Notes: a model not told the origin generated them from the letters alone. DNA of 53,630 bases from Thermosyntropha lipolytica DSM 11003 (GCF_900129805.1 NZ_FQWY01000015.1:1-53630), one strand, 5' to 3'. Shown: positions 16,573 to 26,230, counted from the first letter of the stretch. Translations and numbers: made by a program.

Positions 16573-17181
16573 ATGGCGGAAAAAGAAATGAATAATGAAG
16601 AAAACATAATAAAGGCAAGCGAAAAAGATGAAGCCGGGGTGGAGATAAAGGAGGTAGAGGAGGAAGAGAAAAAGGATAGGGAAACTGGTACTGAAGGGGA
16701 AGAAACTGATGAGCTTGCCCGCTGCCGGGAAGAGCTGGAGGCTAAAAAAGCGGAGGCTCAGAAATATTATGAGCTTTATCTGCGGGCATTGGCAGAGCTT
16801 GATAATGTTAAAAAGCGCACTGCCAGAGAAAGAGAAGAATACATAAAATATGCTTCTCTTCCTCTTATGAAAAAGCTGCTGGCAGTAGTTGATGATTTGG
16901 AAAGGGCGCTTGAGGCTTCTTTTGCTAATCAGGACTACCAGAGCCTTAGCAAAGGCCTGGAAATGGTAGTTAAAAAGGTCTATAAGATTATGGAAGAAGA
17001 AGGGGTAGAACCTATCGCAGCGGTAGGAAAGCCTTTTGATCCTCAGTTTCATGAAGCCCTGGCGGTAGAGGAAAATGCGGATTATCCTTCCGATACCGTT
17101 ATTGAAGAAATGCGCAAAGGTTATATGATGCATGGGCGGATTATAAGGCCCAGTTTGGTCAAAGTAAATAAGGTTGATTAA
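16573..17181 (+). CDS. grpE: Nucleotide exchange factor GrpE
   Basis: GrpE releases ADP from DnaK. The protein is about 202 residues: an acidic, Glu/Lys-rich N-terminal tail, a long coiled coil (about 45-130, ALAELDNVKKRTAREREEY is typical) and a C-terminal beta domain with PFDPQFHEAL and GYMMHGRIIRPSLVKV. I take the ATG at 16573, since GAGGTGA is seven bases upstream and the preceding chaperonin gene stops two bases earlier (16569-16571); an in-frame GTG at 16561 overlaps that ribosome site. Confidence 0.95.
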   Translation: MAEKEMNNEENIIKASEKDEAGVEIKEVEEEEKKDRETGTEGEETDELARCREELEAKKAEAQKYYELYLRALAELDNVKKRTAREREEYIKYASLPLMKKLLAVVDDLERALEASFANQDYQSLSKGLEMVVKKVYKIMEEEGVEPIAAVGKPFDPQFHEALAVEENADYPSDTVIEEMRKGYMMHGRIIRPSLVKVNKVD

Positions 17182-17210
17182 TAAAAAGATTAGGCCTGGA
17201 GGTGTTTTGA

Positions 17211-19016
17211 ATGGGTAAGGTTATAGGGATAGATCTGGGAACTACCAACTCCTGTGTAGCTGTTATGGAAGGGAATGATGTTATAGTAATCCCCAATGCC
17301 GAAGGGGAAAGAATAACTCCGTCCGTAGTAGGTTTCTCCAAGTCGGGAGAAAGACTGGTAGGGAGAATAGCGAAAAGGCAGGCGATTACCAACCCTGACC
17401 GAACAGTTATTTCTATCAAACGTAAAATGGGGACTGATTATAAAGTAGAAATAGATGGCAAGAAATATACTCCCCAGGAAATATCAGCTATGATTCTGCA
17501 AAAACTTAAGGCTGATGCGGAAAGTTATCTGGGAGAAAAAATAACCCAGGCGGTAATAACTGTTCCTGCCTATTTTACTGATGCTCAGAGGCAGGCTACC
17601 AAAGATGCAGGAAGGATTGCCGGACTGGAAGTGCTGCGCATAATAAATGAGCCGACAGCGGCAGCTCTGGCTTATGGCCTGGATAAGGAAGAAAATCAGA
17701 CGATATTAGTTTTTGACCTGGGAGGAGGTACCTTTGACGTTTCCATCCTGGAAATAGGGGATGGCGTTTTTGAAGTAAAGGCTACCAGTGGTAACAACTA
17801 CCTGGGCGGAGATGATTTTGATGAACGCATCATGAACTGGCTTATTGGGGAATTCAAGAAAGATACAGGCATTGATTTGCGCAATGATAAAATGGCTATG
17901 CAGCGCTTGAAGGAAGCGGCGGAAAAGGCCAAACATGAACTTTCCAATGTGTTAACTACCGAAATCAATATTCCTTATATTACTGCTACGCAGGAAGGCC
18001 CGCTTCATCTTGAAAAAACCTTAACCCGGGCTAAGTTTAATGAGCTTACAGCTGACCTGGTAGAAAAAACTATGGGTCCTACCAGACAGGCTTTAAAAGA
18101 TGCTGGACTTAAGCCGGAAGATATAGATAAGGTTATCCTGGTAGGAGGTTCTACCCGCATACCGGCGGTGCAGGAAGCCATCAAGAATTTTATCGGCAAA
18201 GAGCCGTTTAAAGGTATAAATCCGGATGAAGTGGTAGCTATTGGTGCTGCTATTCAGGCAGCAGTCCTGGCTGGAGAAGTAAAAGACATAGTTCTTCTGG
18301 ATGTAACGCCTCTTTCTTTAGGTATCGAAACTCTGGGAGGGGTATTTACCAAGATTATCGAAAGGAATACTACTATTCCTACTTCGAAAAGCCAGATATT
18401 TACTACCGCAGCTGATAACCAGACTTCGGTTGATATTCATGTCTTACAGGGTGAAAGAAAGATGGCGGCTGATAATGTTACCCTGGGAAGATTTCAGCTT
18501 ACCGGTATTCCGCCGGCTCCCCGGGGAGTGCCTCAAATTGAGGTTACTTTTGACATAGATGTCAACGGAATTGTACATGTATCGGCCAAAGACCTGGCTA
18601 CCAATAAAGAACAGAAGATTACCATAACTTCTTCCAGCGGATTAAGCCAGGAAGAAATCGAACGCATGGTAAGAGAAGCTGAACAGTATGCGAAAGAAGA
18701 TGAAGAAAGGTTAGCCCGGGTAGAAGCCCGCAACCAGGCGGACAGCACTATATATCAGGCCAACAAGACTTTGAAAGATTATGCCGATAAGATTGATGAA
18801 GAATCCAAACGCAAGATTGAACAGGCCAAAGCTGATCTCGAAGCAGTAATGAATGGAGACAATATAGAAGAAATTAAGGCCAAAACTAATGCTCTCCTGG
18901 AAGCGATTTTTGCCTTTACCATCAAGATGTACCAGAATGCTTCTGGTGAAGGGAAAGCAGATGCGGGAAGCGATGGCGTTTATGATGCCGACTATGAAGT
19001 AAGAGATGATAAATAG
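17211..19016 (+). CDS. dnaK: Molecular chaperone DnaK (Hsp70)
   Basis: The 601-residue Hsp70 has the N-terminal actin-like ATPase ([16 protein letters not shown] at residues 5-20, [35 protein letters not shown]) and the substrate-binding domain (from about 365: [16 protein letters not shown], then a helical lid). The C-terminal tail is short and lacks the EEVD-like ending. The start ATG has GGAGGT upstream. It is followed by a strong terminator, so dnaJ relies on its own promoter or on readthrough. Confidence 0.98.
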   Translation: MGKVIGIDLGTTNSCVAVMEGNDVIVIPNAEGERITPSVVGFSKSGERLVGRIAKRQAITNPDRTVISIKRKMGTDYKVEIDGKKYTPQEISAMILQKLKADAESYLGEKITQAVITVPAYFTDAQRQATKDAGRIAGLEVLRIINEPTAAALAYGLDKEENQTILVFDLGGGTFDVSILEIGDGVFEVKATSGNNYLGGDDFDERIMNWLIGEFKKDTGIDLRNDKMAMQRLKEAAEKAKHELSNVLTTEINIPYITATQEGPLHLEKTLTRAKFNELTADLVEKTMGPTRQALKDAGLKPEDIDKVILVGGSTRIPAVQEAIKNFIGKEPFKGINPDEVVAIGAAIQAAVLAGEVKDIVLLDVTPLSLGIETLGGVFTKIIERNTTIPTSKSQIFTTAADNQTSVDIHVLQGERKMAADNVTLGRFQLTGIPPAPRGVPQIEVTFDIDVNGIVHVSAKDLATNKEQKITITSSSGLSQEEIERMVREAEQYAKEDEERLARVEARNQADSTIYQANKTLKDYADKIDEESKRKIEQAKADLEAVMNGDNIEEIKAKTNALLEAIFAFTIKMYQNASGEGKADAGSDGVYDADYEVRDDK

Positions 19017-19030
19017 GAAAGGTAAAGGTG

Positions 19031-19059
19031 CCCGGAAGCCATCTGGTTTTCCGGGTTTT
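19031..19059 (+). terminator. Terminator after dnaK
   Basis: CCCGGAA (19031-19037) pairs with TTCCGGG (19049-19055), followed by TTTTA. Outer GGTAAA/TTTACC bases can lengthen the stem. It separates dnaK from dnaJ. Confidence 0.8.
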
Positions 19060-19080
19060 ACCTGTTTAAGACGGATTTAA

Positions 19081-19110
19081 TTGGCTTTTACTTTATTTTT
19101 TTGCTAGAAT
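19081..19110 (+). promoter_or_regulatory. Probable promoter of dnaJ
   Basis: TTGGCT (19081-19086), an 18-base spacer and TAGAAT (19105-19110) with a TG extension. No CIRCE is present here, so dnaJ may also be expressed independently of HrcA. Confidence 0.55.
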
Positions 19111-19175
19111 TTAAAAAGATTTCGTATCTGGTAGTGGGGACATAAGGAAGCGCTCTACAGGGAAGGTGGGAGAGA

Positions 19176-20330
19176 ATGGCAGGCAAGCGCGATTTTTATG
19201 AAGTTCTGGGCGTAAAAAGGGATGCTACCCAGGAAGAAATAAAAAAGGCTTACCGCCAGATGGCCAGGAAATACCATCCTGATGTTAATAAAGAAGACCC
19301 TAATGCGGCGGAAAAGTTTAAAGAGATAAATGAGGCTTATGAAGTTTTAAGTGATCCCCAGAAAAGAGCAGCTTATGACCGTTTGGGGCATGATGCTTTT
19401 GAGCAGGCCCGAACGGGAGGGGCAGGCGGATTTGGTGGTTTTGGCGGTTTTGGAGGTTTTGAAGACTTAGGCGGATTTGGCGATATTTTTGATATGTTTT
19501 TCGGCTCCGGTGTAGGAGGAGCCAGAAGGCGCAGAACTGGTCCTCAGCGCGGTGCTGACCGGGAAGTTATCCTGGAAATAGATTTAGAAGATGCAGTGTT
19601 TGGTGCCGAGAAAGAGATAGAGATAAGCCGGCTGGAAAAGTGCGAACGGTGTGACGGAACCGGTGCTGAGCCGGGTTCAGGGGTGAAGACCTGTCCTACC
19701 TGTCACGGACATGGGCAGGTAAGAAATGTTCAGACTACGCCTTTTGGCCGCTTTGAAACGATAAGAACCTGCAGCCGCTGCCAGGGAGAAGGAAAGATCA
19801 TAGAAAAACCGTGTACGGCATGTAAAGGAAATGGCAAGGTAAGAAAATCCCGCCGGATTAATATCCGCATTCCTGCCGGCATAGACAGCGGATCACGCCT
19901 TAGAATTCAAGGAGAAGGAGAAATGGGCATTAGAGGAGGCCCCCCCGGTGATTTGTATATAAATATAATCATTAAGCCTCATCCTAAATTTGAAAGAGAT
20001 GGCTATGATTTATATAGTGAAGAAGAGATAAGTTTTGTTAAAGCAGCTTTAGGCGGAGAGGTAGAAATTGAACTTCCCGGCGGCGAGATTTATGTTTTGC
20101 GTATACCGGAAGGTACCCAGCCGGGCGATGTAATCAAGGTGAAAGGTAAGGGGATGACTTATCTTAACAGCCAGCGGCGCGGTGATTTAAATGTTATAAT
20201 AAAGGTTAAAATACCTACTAAGCTTACGAAAAAACAGCGCGAGCTTCTGGAAAAATTCTATGAAGAGGAAACAGGAGAAGAAAAGCCTAAAAAAGGGTTT
20301 TTTGAAAAATTCAAAGATGCTATGGGATAA
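19176..20330 (+). CDS. dnaJ: Chaperone DnaJ (Hsp40)
   Basis: DnaJ delivers unfolded proteins to DnaK and stimulates its ATPase. The 384-residue protein shows the J domain (residues 5-70, with HPD in YHPDVNKE), a Gly/Phe-rich linker (about 80-112), four zinc-binding CxxCxGxG repeats ([32 protein letters not shown]) and the C-terminal beta domains. It is a complete type I DnaJ. prmA follows 14 bases later, as in Bacillus. Confidence 0.97.
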   Translation: MAGKRDFYEVLGVKRDATQEEIKKAYRQMARKYHPDVNKEDPNAAEKFKEINEAYEVLSDPQKRAAYDRLGHDAFEQARTGGAGGFGGFGGFGGFEDLGGFGDIFDMFFGSGVGGARRRRTGPQRGADREVILEIDLEDAVFGAEKEIEISRLEKCERCDGTGAEPGSGVKTCPTCHGHGQVRNVQTTPFGRFETIRTCSRCQGEGKIIEKPCTACKGNGKVRKSRRINIRIPAGIDSGSRLRIQGEGEMGIRGGPPGDLYINIIIKPHPKFERDGYDLYSEEEISFVKAALGGEVEIELPGGEIYVLRIPEGTQPGDVIKVKGKGMTYLNSQRRGDLNVIIKVKIPTKLTKKQRELLEKFYEEETGEEKPKKGFFEKFKDAMG

Positions 20331-20344
20331 AGGAGTATAAGGAT

Positions 20345-21274
20345 ATGAAGTGGAAAGAGATAAGTGTAGTAACCGAAGGGATATGTGCGGAAGCAGTAGC
20401 CGGCATATTTCATCAGCTGGGCTCAGGAGGAGTAGTAATTGAGGATTTTCAAGCTGCCCGGAGGTATGAAAATCAGCATTCCTGGAATCCTGGTATGTTT
20501 TCCCCGGATTTTTATGACCATGATTTTGTGGTGATAAAGGCTTACTTCAGTGATGAACGCCAGGTTTTAGAAGATGTAGAAAGACTGCTGGCTAAAGTGG
20601 AAGCAAATTTTGGGGTTAAATGCAGGGTGTTTCTTGATGAAGTAAAAGATGAGGACTGGGAAGAGTCCTGGAAAAAATATTATCATACCTTCAAGGTGGG
20701 AGACCGTATCGTTATAAAACCTTCCTGGGAGGAATATGAGCCTCAAGCTGGTGAGATAGTGGTGGAAATAGATCCCGGCATGGCTTTTGGAACGGGAATA
20801 CATGCTTCTACCCGCTTTTGCCTCCGCTTTTTGGATAAATACCTTAAAGGAGGCGAAAAAGTAGTTGATGCCGGCTGCGGTTCGGGAATATTGTCTATTG
20901 CCGCGGTTAAACTGGGAGCAGCCAGGGTTTGGGCTATGGATATTGATGATGTGGCAGTAAAAGTGGCGCGGGAAAATGTAAAGCTTAATGGCCTGGAAGA
21001 TAAAATACAGGTAGAAGAAGGAGATATTATAGAGAAGATTGCCCAGCTGGAAGTTGACATGGTACTGGCCAACATAACGGCAGAAGTAATAAATGAGCTC
21101 TTGCCGGAAGCAGCCAGGGCTTTAAAAGAAGGAGGCTGGTTTTTCGGCTCCGGCATAGTAGACAGCCGCTTCCCCGGTGTACAGCAAAAGCTTGATGAAT
21201 GCGGTTTTGTCATTGAGGAGATCCTTACCGATGTAGATTGGGTAGGGGTAGCAGCCAGGAAAATACGGAAATAG
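20345..21274 (+). CDS. prmA: Ribosomal protein L11 methyltransferase
   Basis: PrmA methylates lysines and the N-terminus of ribosomal protein L11 using SAM. The 309-residue protein has the N-terminal substrate-binding part (EDWEESWKKYYHTFKVGDRIVIKPSWEEY) and the class I methyltransferase core (GMAFGTGIHASTRFCL, then VVDAGCGSGILSIAAVKLGA and LANITAEVI). The ATG has AGGAG upstream. It lies in a run of closely spaced genes dnaJ-prmA-rsmE-mtaB. Confidence 0.95.
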   Translation: MKWKEISVVTEGICAEAVAGIFHQLGSGGVVIEDFQAARRYENQHSWNPGMFSPDFYDHDFVVIKAYFSDERQVLEDVERLLAKVEANFGVKCRVFLDEVKDEDWEESWKKYYHTFKVGDRIVIKPSWEEYEPQAGEIVVEIDPGMAFGTGIHASTRFCLRFLDKYLKGGEKVVDAGCGSGILSIAAVKLGAARVWAMDIDDVAVKVARENVKLNGLEDKIQVEEGDIIEKIAQLEVDMVLANITAEVINELLPEAARALKEGGWFFGSGIVDSRFPGVQQKLDECGFVIEEILTDVDWVGVAARKIRK

Positions 21275-21311
21275 ATGTATTTTTCTATTTAACTTTAAAA
21301 GGGGGGTGCTT

Positions 21312-22055
21312 ATGCACCGCTTTTTTGTTAGCAGGGATAATATTAAAGGAAGAGAAGCTTTTATTGATAAAGAAGAAGCCCATCATATCCAAAAGGTTTT
21401 ACGGCTTAAAGAGGGAGATAGAATAACCCTTTTTGACGGCCAGGGATGGGAGTATTACGCCTTCTTACAGGGAGTAAGGGATAAAAAACTGGTAGCCTGG
21501 ATCGAAGAGGCGCAAAAGGTAGATAATGAGCCTCCTTTTAGGGTGAATTTAGTACAGGGAATACCTAAAGGGGACAAGATGGAATTGATAATCCAAAAGG
21601 CGGTAGAGTTGGGAGTTTACAGCATATATCCGGTTTTAACCGAACGGACGGTGGTAACCCTTAAAGGGGAAAAGGAAACCCGCAAAGTAGAAAGATGGCG
21701 GCAAATTGCCCTGGAGGCCTGTAAGCAGTGCCGGCGTAATATCATTCCTGAAATAAAGCCGGTAATTTCCTTACGCGACATGCTGGAACTTATAGCCGGG
21801 AAACCAGCTTTGATGTTTTACGAAAATGAGCAGTATAACGGAATAAAGAAGGTTTTACAGGAAAACAGGGATAAGATAAAAGAAGAAGTGTTCCTGCTGG
21901 TGGGACCGGAAGGCGGGTTTGCCCCCGGGGAAGCTGATCTGGCGCGAGAAAAAGGAATTATTTTGTGCCGGTTAGGCCCCCGGATTCTGCGTACGGAAAC
22001 AGCCAGTTTGGCCGGTATCAGCATAATACTTTATGAGCTAGGAGATTTAGGGTAA
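21312..22055 (+). CDS. rsmE: 16S rRNA (uracil-1498-N3)-methyltransferase RsmE
   Basis: RsmE is a SPOUT-fold methyltransferase that modifies U1498 of 16S rRNA. The 247-residue protein begins MHRFFVSRDNI, contains KEEAHHIQKVLRLKEGDRI near the N-terminus, and has the SAM-binding knot LVGPEGGFAPGE plus LGPRILRTETASLAGISIILYELG at the end. I chose the ATG at 21312 after GGGGGGTG; a GTG two codons before it is in frame. Confidence 0.95.
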   Translation: MHRFFVSRDNIKGREAFIDKEEAHHIQKVLRLKEGDRITLFDGQGWEYYAFLQGVRDKKLVAWIEEAQKVDNEPPFRVNLVQGIPKGDKMELIIQKAVELGVYSIYPVLTERTVVTLKGEKETRKVERWRQIALEACKQCRRNIIPEIKPVISLRDMLELIAGKPALMFYENEQYNGIKKVLQENRDKIKEEVFLLVGPEGGFAPGEADLAREKGIILCRLGPRILRTETASLAGISIILYELGDLG

Positions 22056-22078
22056 AAAAGGCAAAGGGGTTAGGAAAA

Positions 22079-23416
22079 TTGCTGAAGGTTGCTTTTTACA
22101 CTTTGGGCTGTAAGGTTAATCAGGTAGAAACCGAAGCCTTGAAGGAAGATTTTTTAAAACGAGGGTACCAGGTGGTAGATTTTGCCGAGGAGGCTGATAT
22201 TTATGTTATAAATACCTGTACTGTTACCCATATAAGTGACCGCAAATCAAGGGCAGTGATACGAAGAGCAGGGCGCAGAAACCGGGAAGCGGTAATAGCG
22301 GTTACGGGATGTTTAGCCCAGATAGATGCCGGGCAGCTGAGAGGGATTGAAGGTGTAGATTTAATTGTGGGCAATAAGGAAAAACCTAACCTGGCTGCTA
22401 TCGTGGAGGAATACCTGCATGACAGGCAAAGGCGCATTGTGAGTCCAGCTGTTAAGCCGGAAGATAAGCTGAAACCGGTGATTTATACCTACCGCCATGA
22501 GCGGACACGGGCTTTTATAAAAATTCAGGATGGCTGCCAGAGCTTTTGTTCTTACTGCATAGTTCCCTATGCGCGGGGACCGGTGAGGAGCAAGCTGCCT
22601 GCTGATGTTCTGGCGGAAGTAGAGCAGCTTTTAAAACTGGGTTATAAAGAAATAGTTTTTACCGGCATACATACCGGGATGTATGGAGCTGATATTCCCG
22701 GCTGGGATCTGGTAAGACTGCTTAAATTTATCCTGCAAGAAACAGATGCGGACTACCGCATAAGGCTGAGTTCGATTGAGCCTCTGGAAGTAAATGAAGA
22801 GCTTTACCAGCTGATAAAGGAAGAAAAGCGGCTGTGCCGCCATCTGCATATCCCTTTGCAGAGCGGAAGTGACAAGGTGTTAAAAGATATGAACCGGCAC
22901 TATACCGGGCAGTATTATTATGATCTTATTATGAAAATAGCCGGGGAAGTTCCGGGAATAGCCTTTACTGCTGATGTTATGGTAGGATTTCCTACGGAAG
23001 AAGAAAAAGATTTTCAGGCAACCTATGAGCTTTTAGAAAGCCTTCCCCTTTATGATCTGCATGTATTCAAATATTCACCCCGACCGGGAACCCGGGCAGC
23101 TGGTATGGCTAATGTAGTCACCGCCGAAGAAAAACATGAAAGAAGCGAGAAACTGCTCAAATTGGCTGATAAAAAGAGAAAAAATTTCGTTTCGAAATTT
23201 ATGGGACAGGAAATGATGTTGCTGGTAGAGAGAAAATGGGGTATAAAAAGTTATATAGGCCTGACTGACAATTATATCGAAGTCCAGTTTGCATCGGAAG
23301 AAGATTATACAGGCCAGATGGTTAAGGTTAAACTGGATTATATGGAAGGCGAAAAGGTATATGGCAGTTTAGTGCCGGATAAATCACAACAGGAGCAGCA
23401 TAATTATGGAAGGTGA
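22079..23416 (+). CDS. mtaB: tRNA threonylcarbamoyladenosine methylthiotransferase MtaB
   Basis: MtaB adds a methylthio group to t6A37 of tRNA, using two iron-sulfur clusters. The 445-residue protein has an N-terminal UPF0004 domain (FYTLGCKVNQVETEAL; VINTCTVTHISDRKSR; VTGCLAQ, with the three cluster-binding cysteines), the radical-SAM motif CQSFCSYCIVPYARG, and a C-terminal TRAM domain. The GCKVNQ wording is typical of MtaB rather than MiaB or RimO. The start is a TTG at 22079 with only a modest AGGAAAA. Its stop overlaps the region just before the next gene. Confidence 0.94.
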   Translation: MLKVAFYTLGCKVNQVETEALKEDFLKRGYQVVDFAEEADIYVINTCTVTHISDRKSRAVIRRAGRRNREAVIAVTGCLAQIDAGQLRGIEGVDLIVGNKEKPNLAAIVEEYLHDRQRRIVSPAVKPEDKLKPVIYTYRHERTRAFIKIQDGCQSFCSYCIVPYARGPVRSKLPADVLAEVEQLLKLGYKEIVFTGIHTGMYGADIPGWDLVRLLKFILQETDADYRIRLSSIEPLEVNEELYQLIKEEKRLCRHLHIPLQSGSDKVLKDMNRHYTGQYYYDLIMKIAGEVPGIAFTADVMVGFPTEEEKDFQATYELLESLPLYDLHVFKYSPRPGTRAAGMANVVTAEEKHERSEKLLKLADKKRKNFVSKFMGQEMMLLVERKWGIKSYIGLTDNYIEVQFASEEDYTGQMVKVKLDYMEGEKVYGSLVPDKSQQEQHNYGR

Positions 23417-23421
23417 AGAAG

Positions 23422-23799
23422 ATGGGGTATAAAGAGATAGGGAAAAAATTGCAGATGGCAAGAGAAGAAGCCGGGCTAAGCCAGGAACAGCTGGCCAGTA
23501 TGCTGGGATGTGCCCAATCAACCCTTTCCAATTATGAAAAAGGCAAAAGGCGTATATATCTGGCTCAGCTCGAACAGATTGCGGAAGTTTTGGGTAAGCC
23601 TATTGAGTATTTTCTGGAAACCAGTACCTCTTCCGAAAATAGCCGCAAGGAAGAGCTTAAAAATATTAATTCGGCTTTGGATGATGAACCAGAGCTTTTG
23701 CAGATAATAAATGCCCTCTATGACCTGCCGCGGGAAAAAAGGCGTTCGGTTATGGACTATATTATCTGGCAGAAAACGCGCAGTGAGGGGGGGAAATGA
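23422..23799 (+). CDS. XRE-family transcriptional regulator
   Basis: This 125-residue protein has an N-terminal Cro/C1-type helix-turn-helix (about residues 4-60: IGKKLQMAREEAGLSQEQLASMLGCAQSTLSNYEKGKR) and a C-terminal part of unknown role. The ATG at 23422 lies six bases after AGGTG; a GTG at 23413 overlapping the mtaB stop is also in frame. Its stop overlaps the start of the first acyl-CoA dehydrogenase gene (ATGA at 23796-23799), so regulator and enzymes are translationally coupled. It may control them or the pathway they serve; the operator is unknown. Confidence 0.9.
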   Translation: MGYKEIGKKLQMAREEAGLSQEQLASMLGCAQSTLSNYEKGKRRIYLAQLEQIAEVLGKPIEYFLETSTSSENSRKEELKNINSALDDEPELLQIINALYDLPREKRRSVMDYIIWQKTRSEGGK

Positions 23800-24974
23800 T
23801 GTTTAGGAGCACTATTTCACCTGGGGACCGGGAACTGGTAATGATGGTAAGGGAATTGGTGGATAAGGAGATTAAACCTAGAGCGGTAAATTATGATACT
23901 GATGAAGCAGAAAACTTTGACTGGACTCCGTTAAACCTGCTGGCCAAGCATAACCTGGTTGCCCCCAACATACCTCCCGAGTATGGGGGAAGAGGTCTGG
24001 GGAATATAACAACTGCTATGATACTGGAGGAAATAGCAGTAGGTTCAGCAGGGCTGGCTGCTGTTTTGCTTACCAATTTGCATGCCGTAAGCCCGCTTTT
24101 AACCGTGGGCAGTGAAGAACAAAAAAAAGAGATACTGCCCCAGATGACAGCTCCTTCTCCCAAGCTGGCCGCAGCCACTATTATTGAACACCGCCCTAAT
24201 CTAGAACTGGTTGCCCAGCCGGAGGCTATGGATGTAAGGCATTCATCGGTAAATGTAGAAGATATAAAAGAAGGAGACCTGATAGTAAAAGGTATAAAAG
24301 ATTATGTTATGAATGCCGGCATTGCCAGTTTTATAGCCGTAGCCCTATCCACCAATCCTGCCCAGAAAGGATCAGGCTTGCAAATTGCGATTTTGCCTAT
24401 GGATACGGAAGGGATTACCGTGGGAGCTCCGCGCAAGATTCTGGGGCTGAGGTATTGCCGGGCCTATGAAGTTATTTTTGATAATGTGAGGGTAAAGGAG
24501 AAATATCTTATCGGCAAAAAAGGGAGCGGTTTTTTAGTTTTTATGCAGAATTTGGACCGCGTAACCCCACTGGCAGCAGCCTTGTCTCTGGGTGTGGCCA
24601 GGGCTGCTTATGAAGCTGCTTTGGAAGCCTCCCGTCAGCGCATGTTTATGGGCAGACCTCTCTTTGAAGAAAGTGCAGTCAGCTTTGCTCTGGTAGATAT
24701 GGCAACCAAAATTAATGCTGCGAGGCAAAGCGTGCATTTAGCCTGCTGGCTTATGGATCAAGACCTTGATTATTCTCAGGCTTCTTCCAAGGCCAAGATA
24801 ATTGCCAGCAATGTGGCCCAGGAAGTGACGGCCAGAGCGATGGAGATTATTGGAGGACAGGCTTATCTTTACGGCCACCGTGCAGAGATATATATGCGGG
24901 ATGCCAAAATGCTTTCCATAGTGGACGGGAGCGAACAGTTCCACCGTAATCTTCTGGCTGTCCAGTTATATTAA
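23796..24974 (+). CDS. Acyl-CoA dehydrogenase-family protein, Asp at the catalytic base position
   Basis: This 392-residue member of the acyl-CoA dehydrogenase fold would use FAD and pass electrons to ETF. The N-terminal helical part, PPEYGGRGLGNI, the middle beta domain and the C-terminal helices with IIGGQAYLYGHRAEIYMRDAKM are all present. In medium- and short-chain enzymes the base is Glu in IYEGTxxIQR; here the aligned block is IVDGSEQFHR, with Asp at residue 377 (376 if the second ATG is used). The alternative Glu used by isovaleryl-type enzymes is not seen (LDRVTPLAA). It is co-translated with the XRE gene and followed by a paralogue after 23 bases. Substrate unknown; it could be one half of a heteromeric enzyme. 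Confidence 0.88.
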   Translation: MMFRSTISPGDRELVMMVRELVDKEIKPRAVNYDTDEAENFDWTPLNLLAKHNLVAPNIPPEYGGRGLGNITTAMILEEIAVGSAGLAAVLLTNLHAVSPLLTVGSEEQKKEILPQMTAPSPKLAAATIIEHRPNLELVAQPEAMDVRHSSVNVEDIKEGDLIVKGIKDYVMNAGIASFIAVALSTNPAQKGSGLQIAILPMDTEGITVGAPRKILGLRYCRAYEVIFDNVRVKEKYLIGKKGSGFLVFMQNLDRVTPLAAALSLGVARAAYEAALEASRQRMFMGRPLFEESAVSFALVDMATKINAARQSVHLACWLMDQDLDYSQASSKAKIIASNVAQEVTARAMEIIGGQAYLYGHRAEIYMRDAKMLSIVDGSEQFHRNLLAVQLY

Positions 24975-24997
24975 AAAGCAAGGAAGGAGAAATAATT

Positions 24998-26170
24998 ATG
25001 GCTAGTTTTGTGCTGAACAGGGAAGAGATTGAGCTTATAAATGAAGTTCATGAACTGGCCGTGAAAAAAATAGCCCCGCGGGCTTTTCAACTGGATGCGA
25101 TTGGTGATGATATTCAGGATTGGGCTATTCCGGAAATGCTGGCGGAAAAAAACCTCTTGGCTCCGCTTATACCTAAAGAGTATGGGGGAAGAGGTTTAAG
25201 CATGGTAGCCACGGCAGCGGTAATAGAAGAGCTGGCTTATGGCTGTGCCGGAGCAGCTGCCATGGTGGTACAGAATATTTATGCTATAACTCCCCTTCTG
25301 ATAGCAGGCAGTGAGCGGCAAAAAGAAGAATTTTTGCCTCTTTTAACCGGGAAAAAGCCTAAACTGGCTGCTATTGCCATAAATGAGGCCCGGCCTGACT
25401 ATAATCTGGAAAGGCCGGAAAAGCAGCATGAAGAGCTTACCCGCATATCTTCTACTTTTGCCTATGAAGGAGACAGTGTAATTATAGAAGGAAGCAAGGA
25501 TTACATAATTAATGGTGCTGAAGCTTCTTTTATACTTCTTCTGGCACGAGACGAGGATTCCCGCCATAAATCGAGCTTGCAGTTTTTTGTTCTGCCAGGA
25601 GATAGTGAAGGCATAGAGATAAAAGAAGTTCTGCATAAGATGGGGCTTAGAACCTGTCATACCGTAAAATTAGGTTTTAATAAGGTTAAAATACCTGCTG
25701 CTTATGCGGTGGGGAGAAGAGGCAGTGGCTATCTTTTGCTTTTACAGACCTTTGACCTTAACCGCACGTTACTGGGAGCGATGGGGGTAGGGATAGCCAA
25801 GGCTGCTTACAATCTGGCACTTAAAGTTGCCCGCAATAATTCGCTTTTGGGTACCAGTTCCCCTTCCAAATATTATGTATCTTCTACCCTGGCTGATATG
25901 TCGACCCAGATTGATGCTGCCAGGCTTTCTGTCATGCGCGCTGCTTATTGCATAGATGCCGATGAAAATTATGCCCGGGTTTCAGGTATGGCCAGGCTTT
26001 ACGCCACCCAGGTAGCCCAGCAGGTTACTTCTACTGCTGTTGATGTTATAGGCCGACTGGGCTTTCTTATCGGCCACCCGGCAGAGAAATATCTGCGTGA
26101 TGCCCAGATGCTTTCCATGATAGCCGGCAGTGATTATCTGCATAAGAAAGTTTTATCTGCCCAGCTGTAA
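24998..26170 (+). CDS. Acyl-CoA dehydrogenase-family protein, catalytic Glu replaced by Ala
   Basis: This 390-residue paralogue of the preceding gene has the same layout: PKEYGGRGLSMVA near residue 65, the central beta domain with KDYIINGAEASF, and the C-terminal VIGRLGFLIGHPAEKYLRDAQM. Its block at the base position reads MIAGSDYLHK, so Ala376 stands where Glu is expected. The isovaleryl-type alternative is also not Glu (FDLNRTLLG). On this evidence it may not catalyse alpha,beta-dehydrogenation by the usual route. It may form a mixed complex with the upstream protein, as mycobacterial alpha2beta2 acyl-CoA dehydrogenases do, or have changed chemistry. The ATG has a good AGGAAGGAG upstream. 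Confidence 0.87.
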   Translation: MASFVLNREEIELINEVHELAVKKIAPRAFQLDAIGDDIQDWAIPEMLAEKNLLAPLIPKEYGGRGLSMVATAAVIEELAYGCAGAAAMVVQNIYAITPLLIAGSERQKEEFLPLLTGKKPKLAAIAINEARPDYNLERPEKQHEELTRISSTFAYEGDSVIIEGSKDYIINGAEASFILLLARDEDSRHKSSLQFFVLPGDSEGIEIKEVLHKMGLRTCHTVKLGFNKVKIPAAYAVGRRGSGYLLLLQTFDLNRTLLGAMGVGIAKAAYNLALKVARNNSLLGTSSPSKYYVSSTLADMSTQIDAARLSVMRAAYCIDADENYARVSGMARLYATQVAQQVTSTAVDVIGRLGFLIGHPAEKYLRDAQMLSMIAGSDYLHKKVLSAQL

Positions 26171-26230
26171 GCAGGTTTATGCCTGGGGAAGGAATTCCCT
26201 TATGCGCGGTTATCTGGTAAAATCATAATA

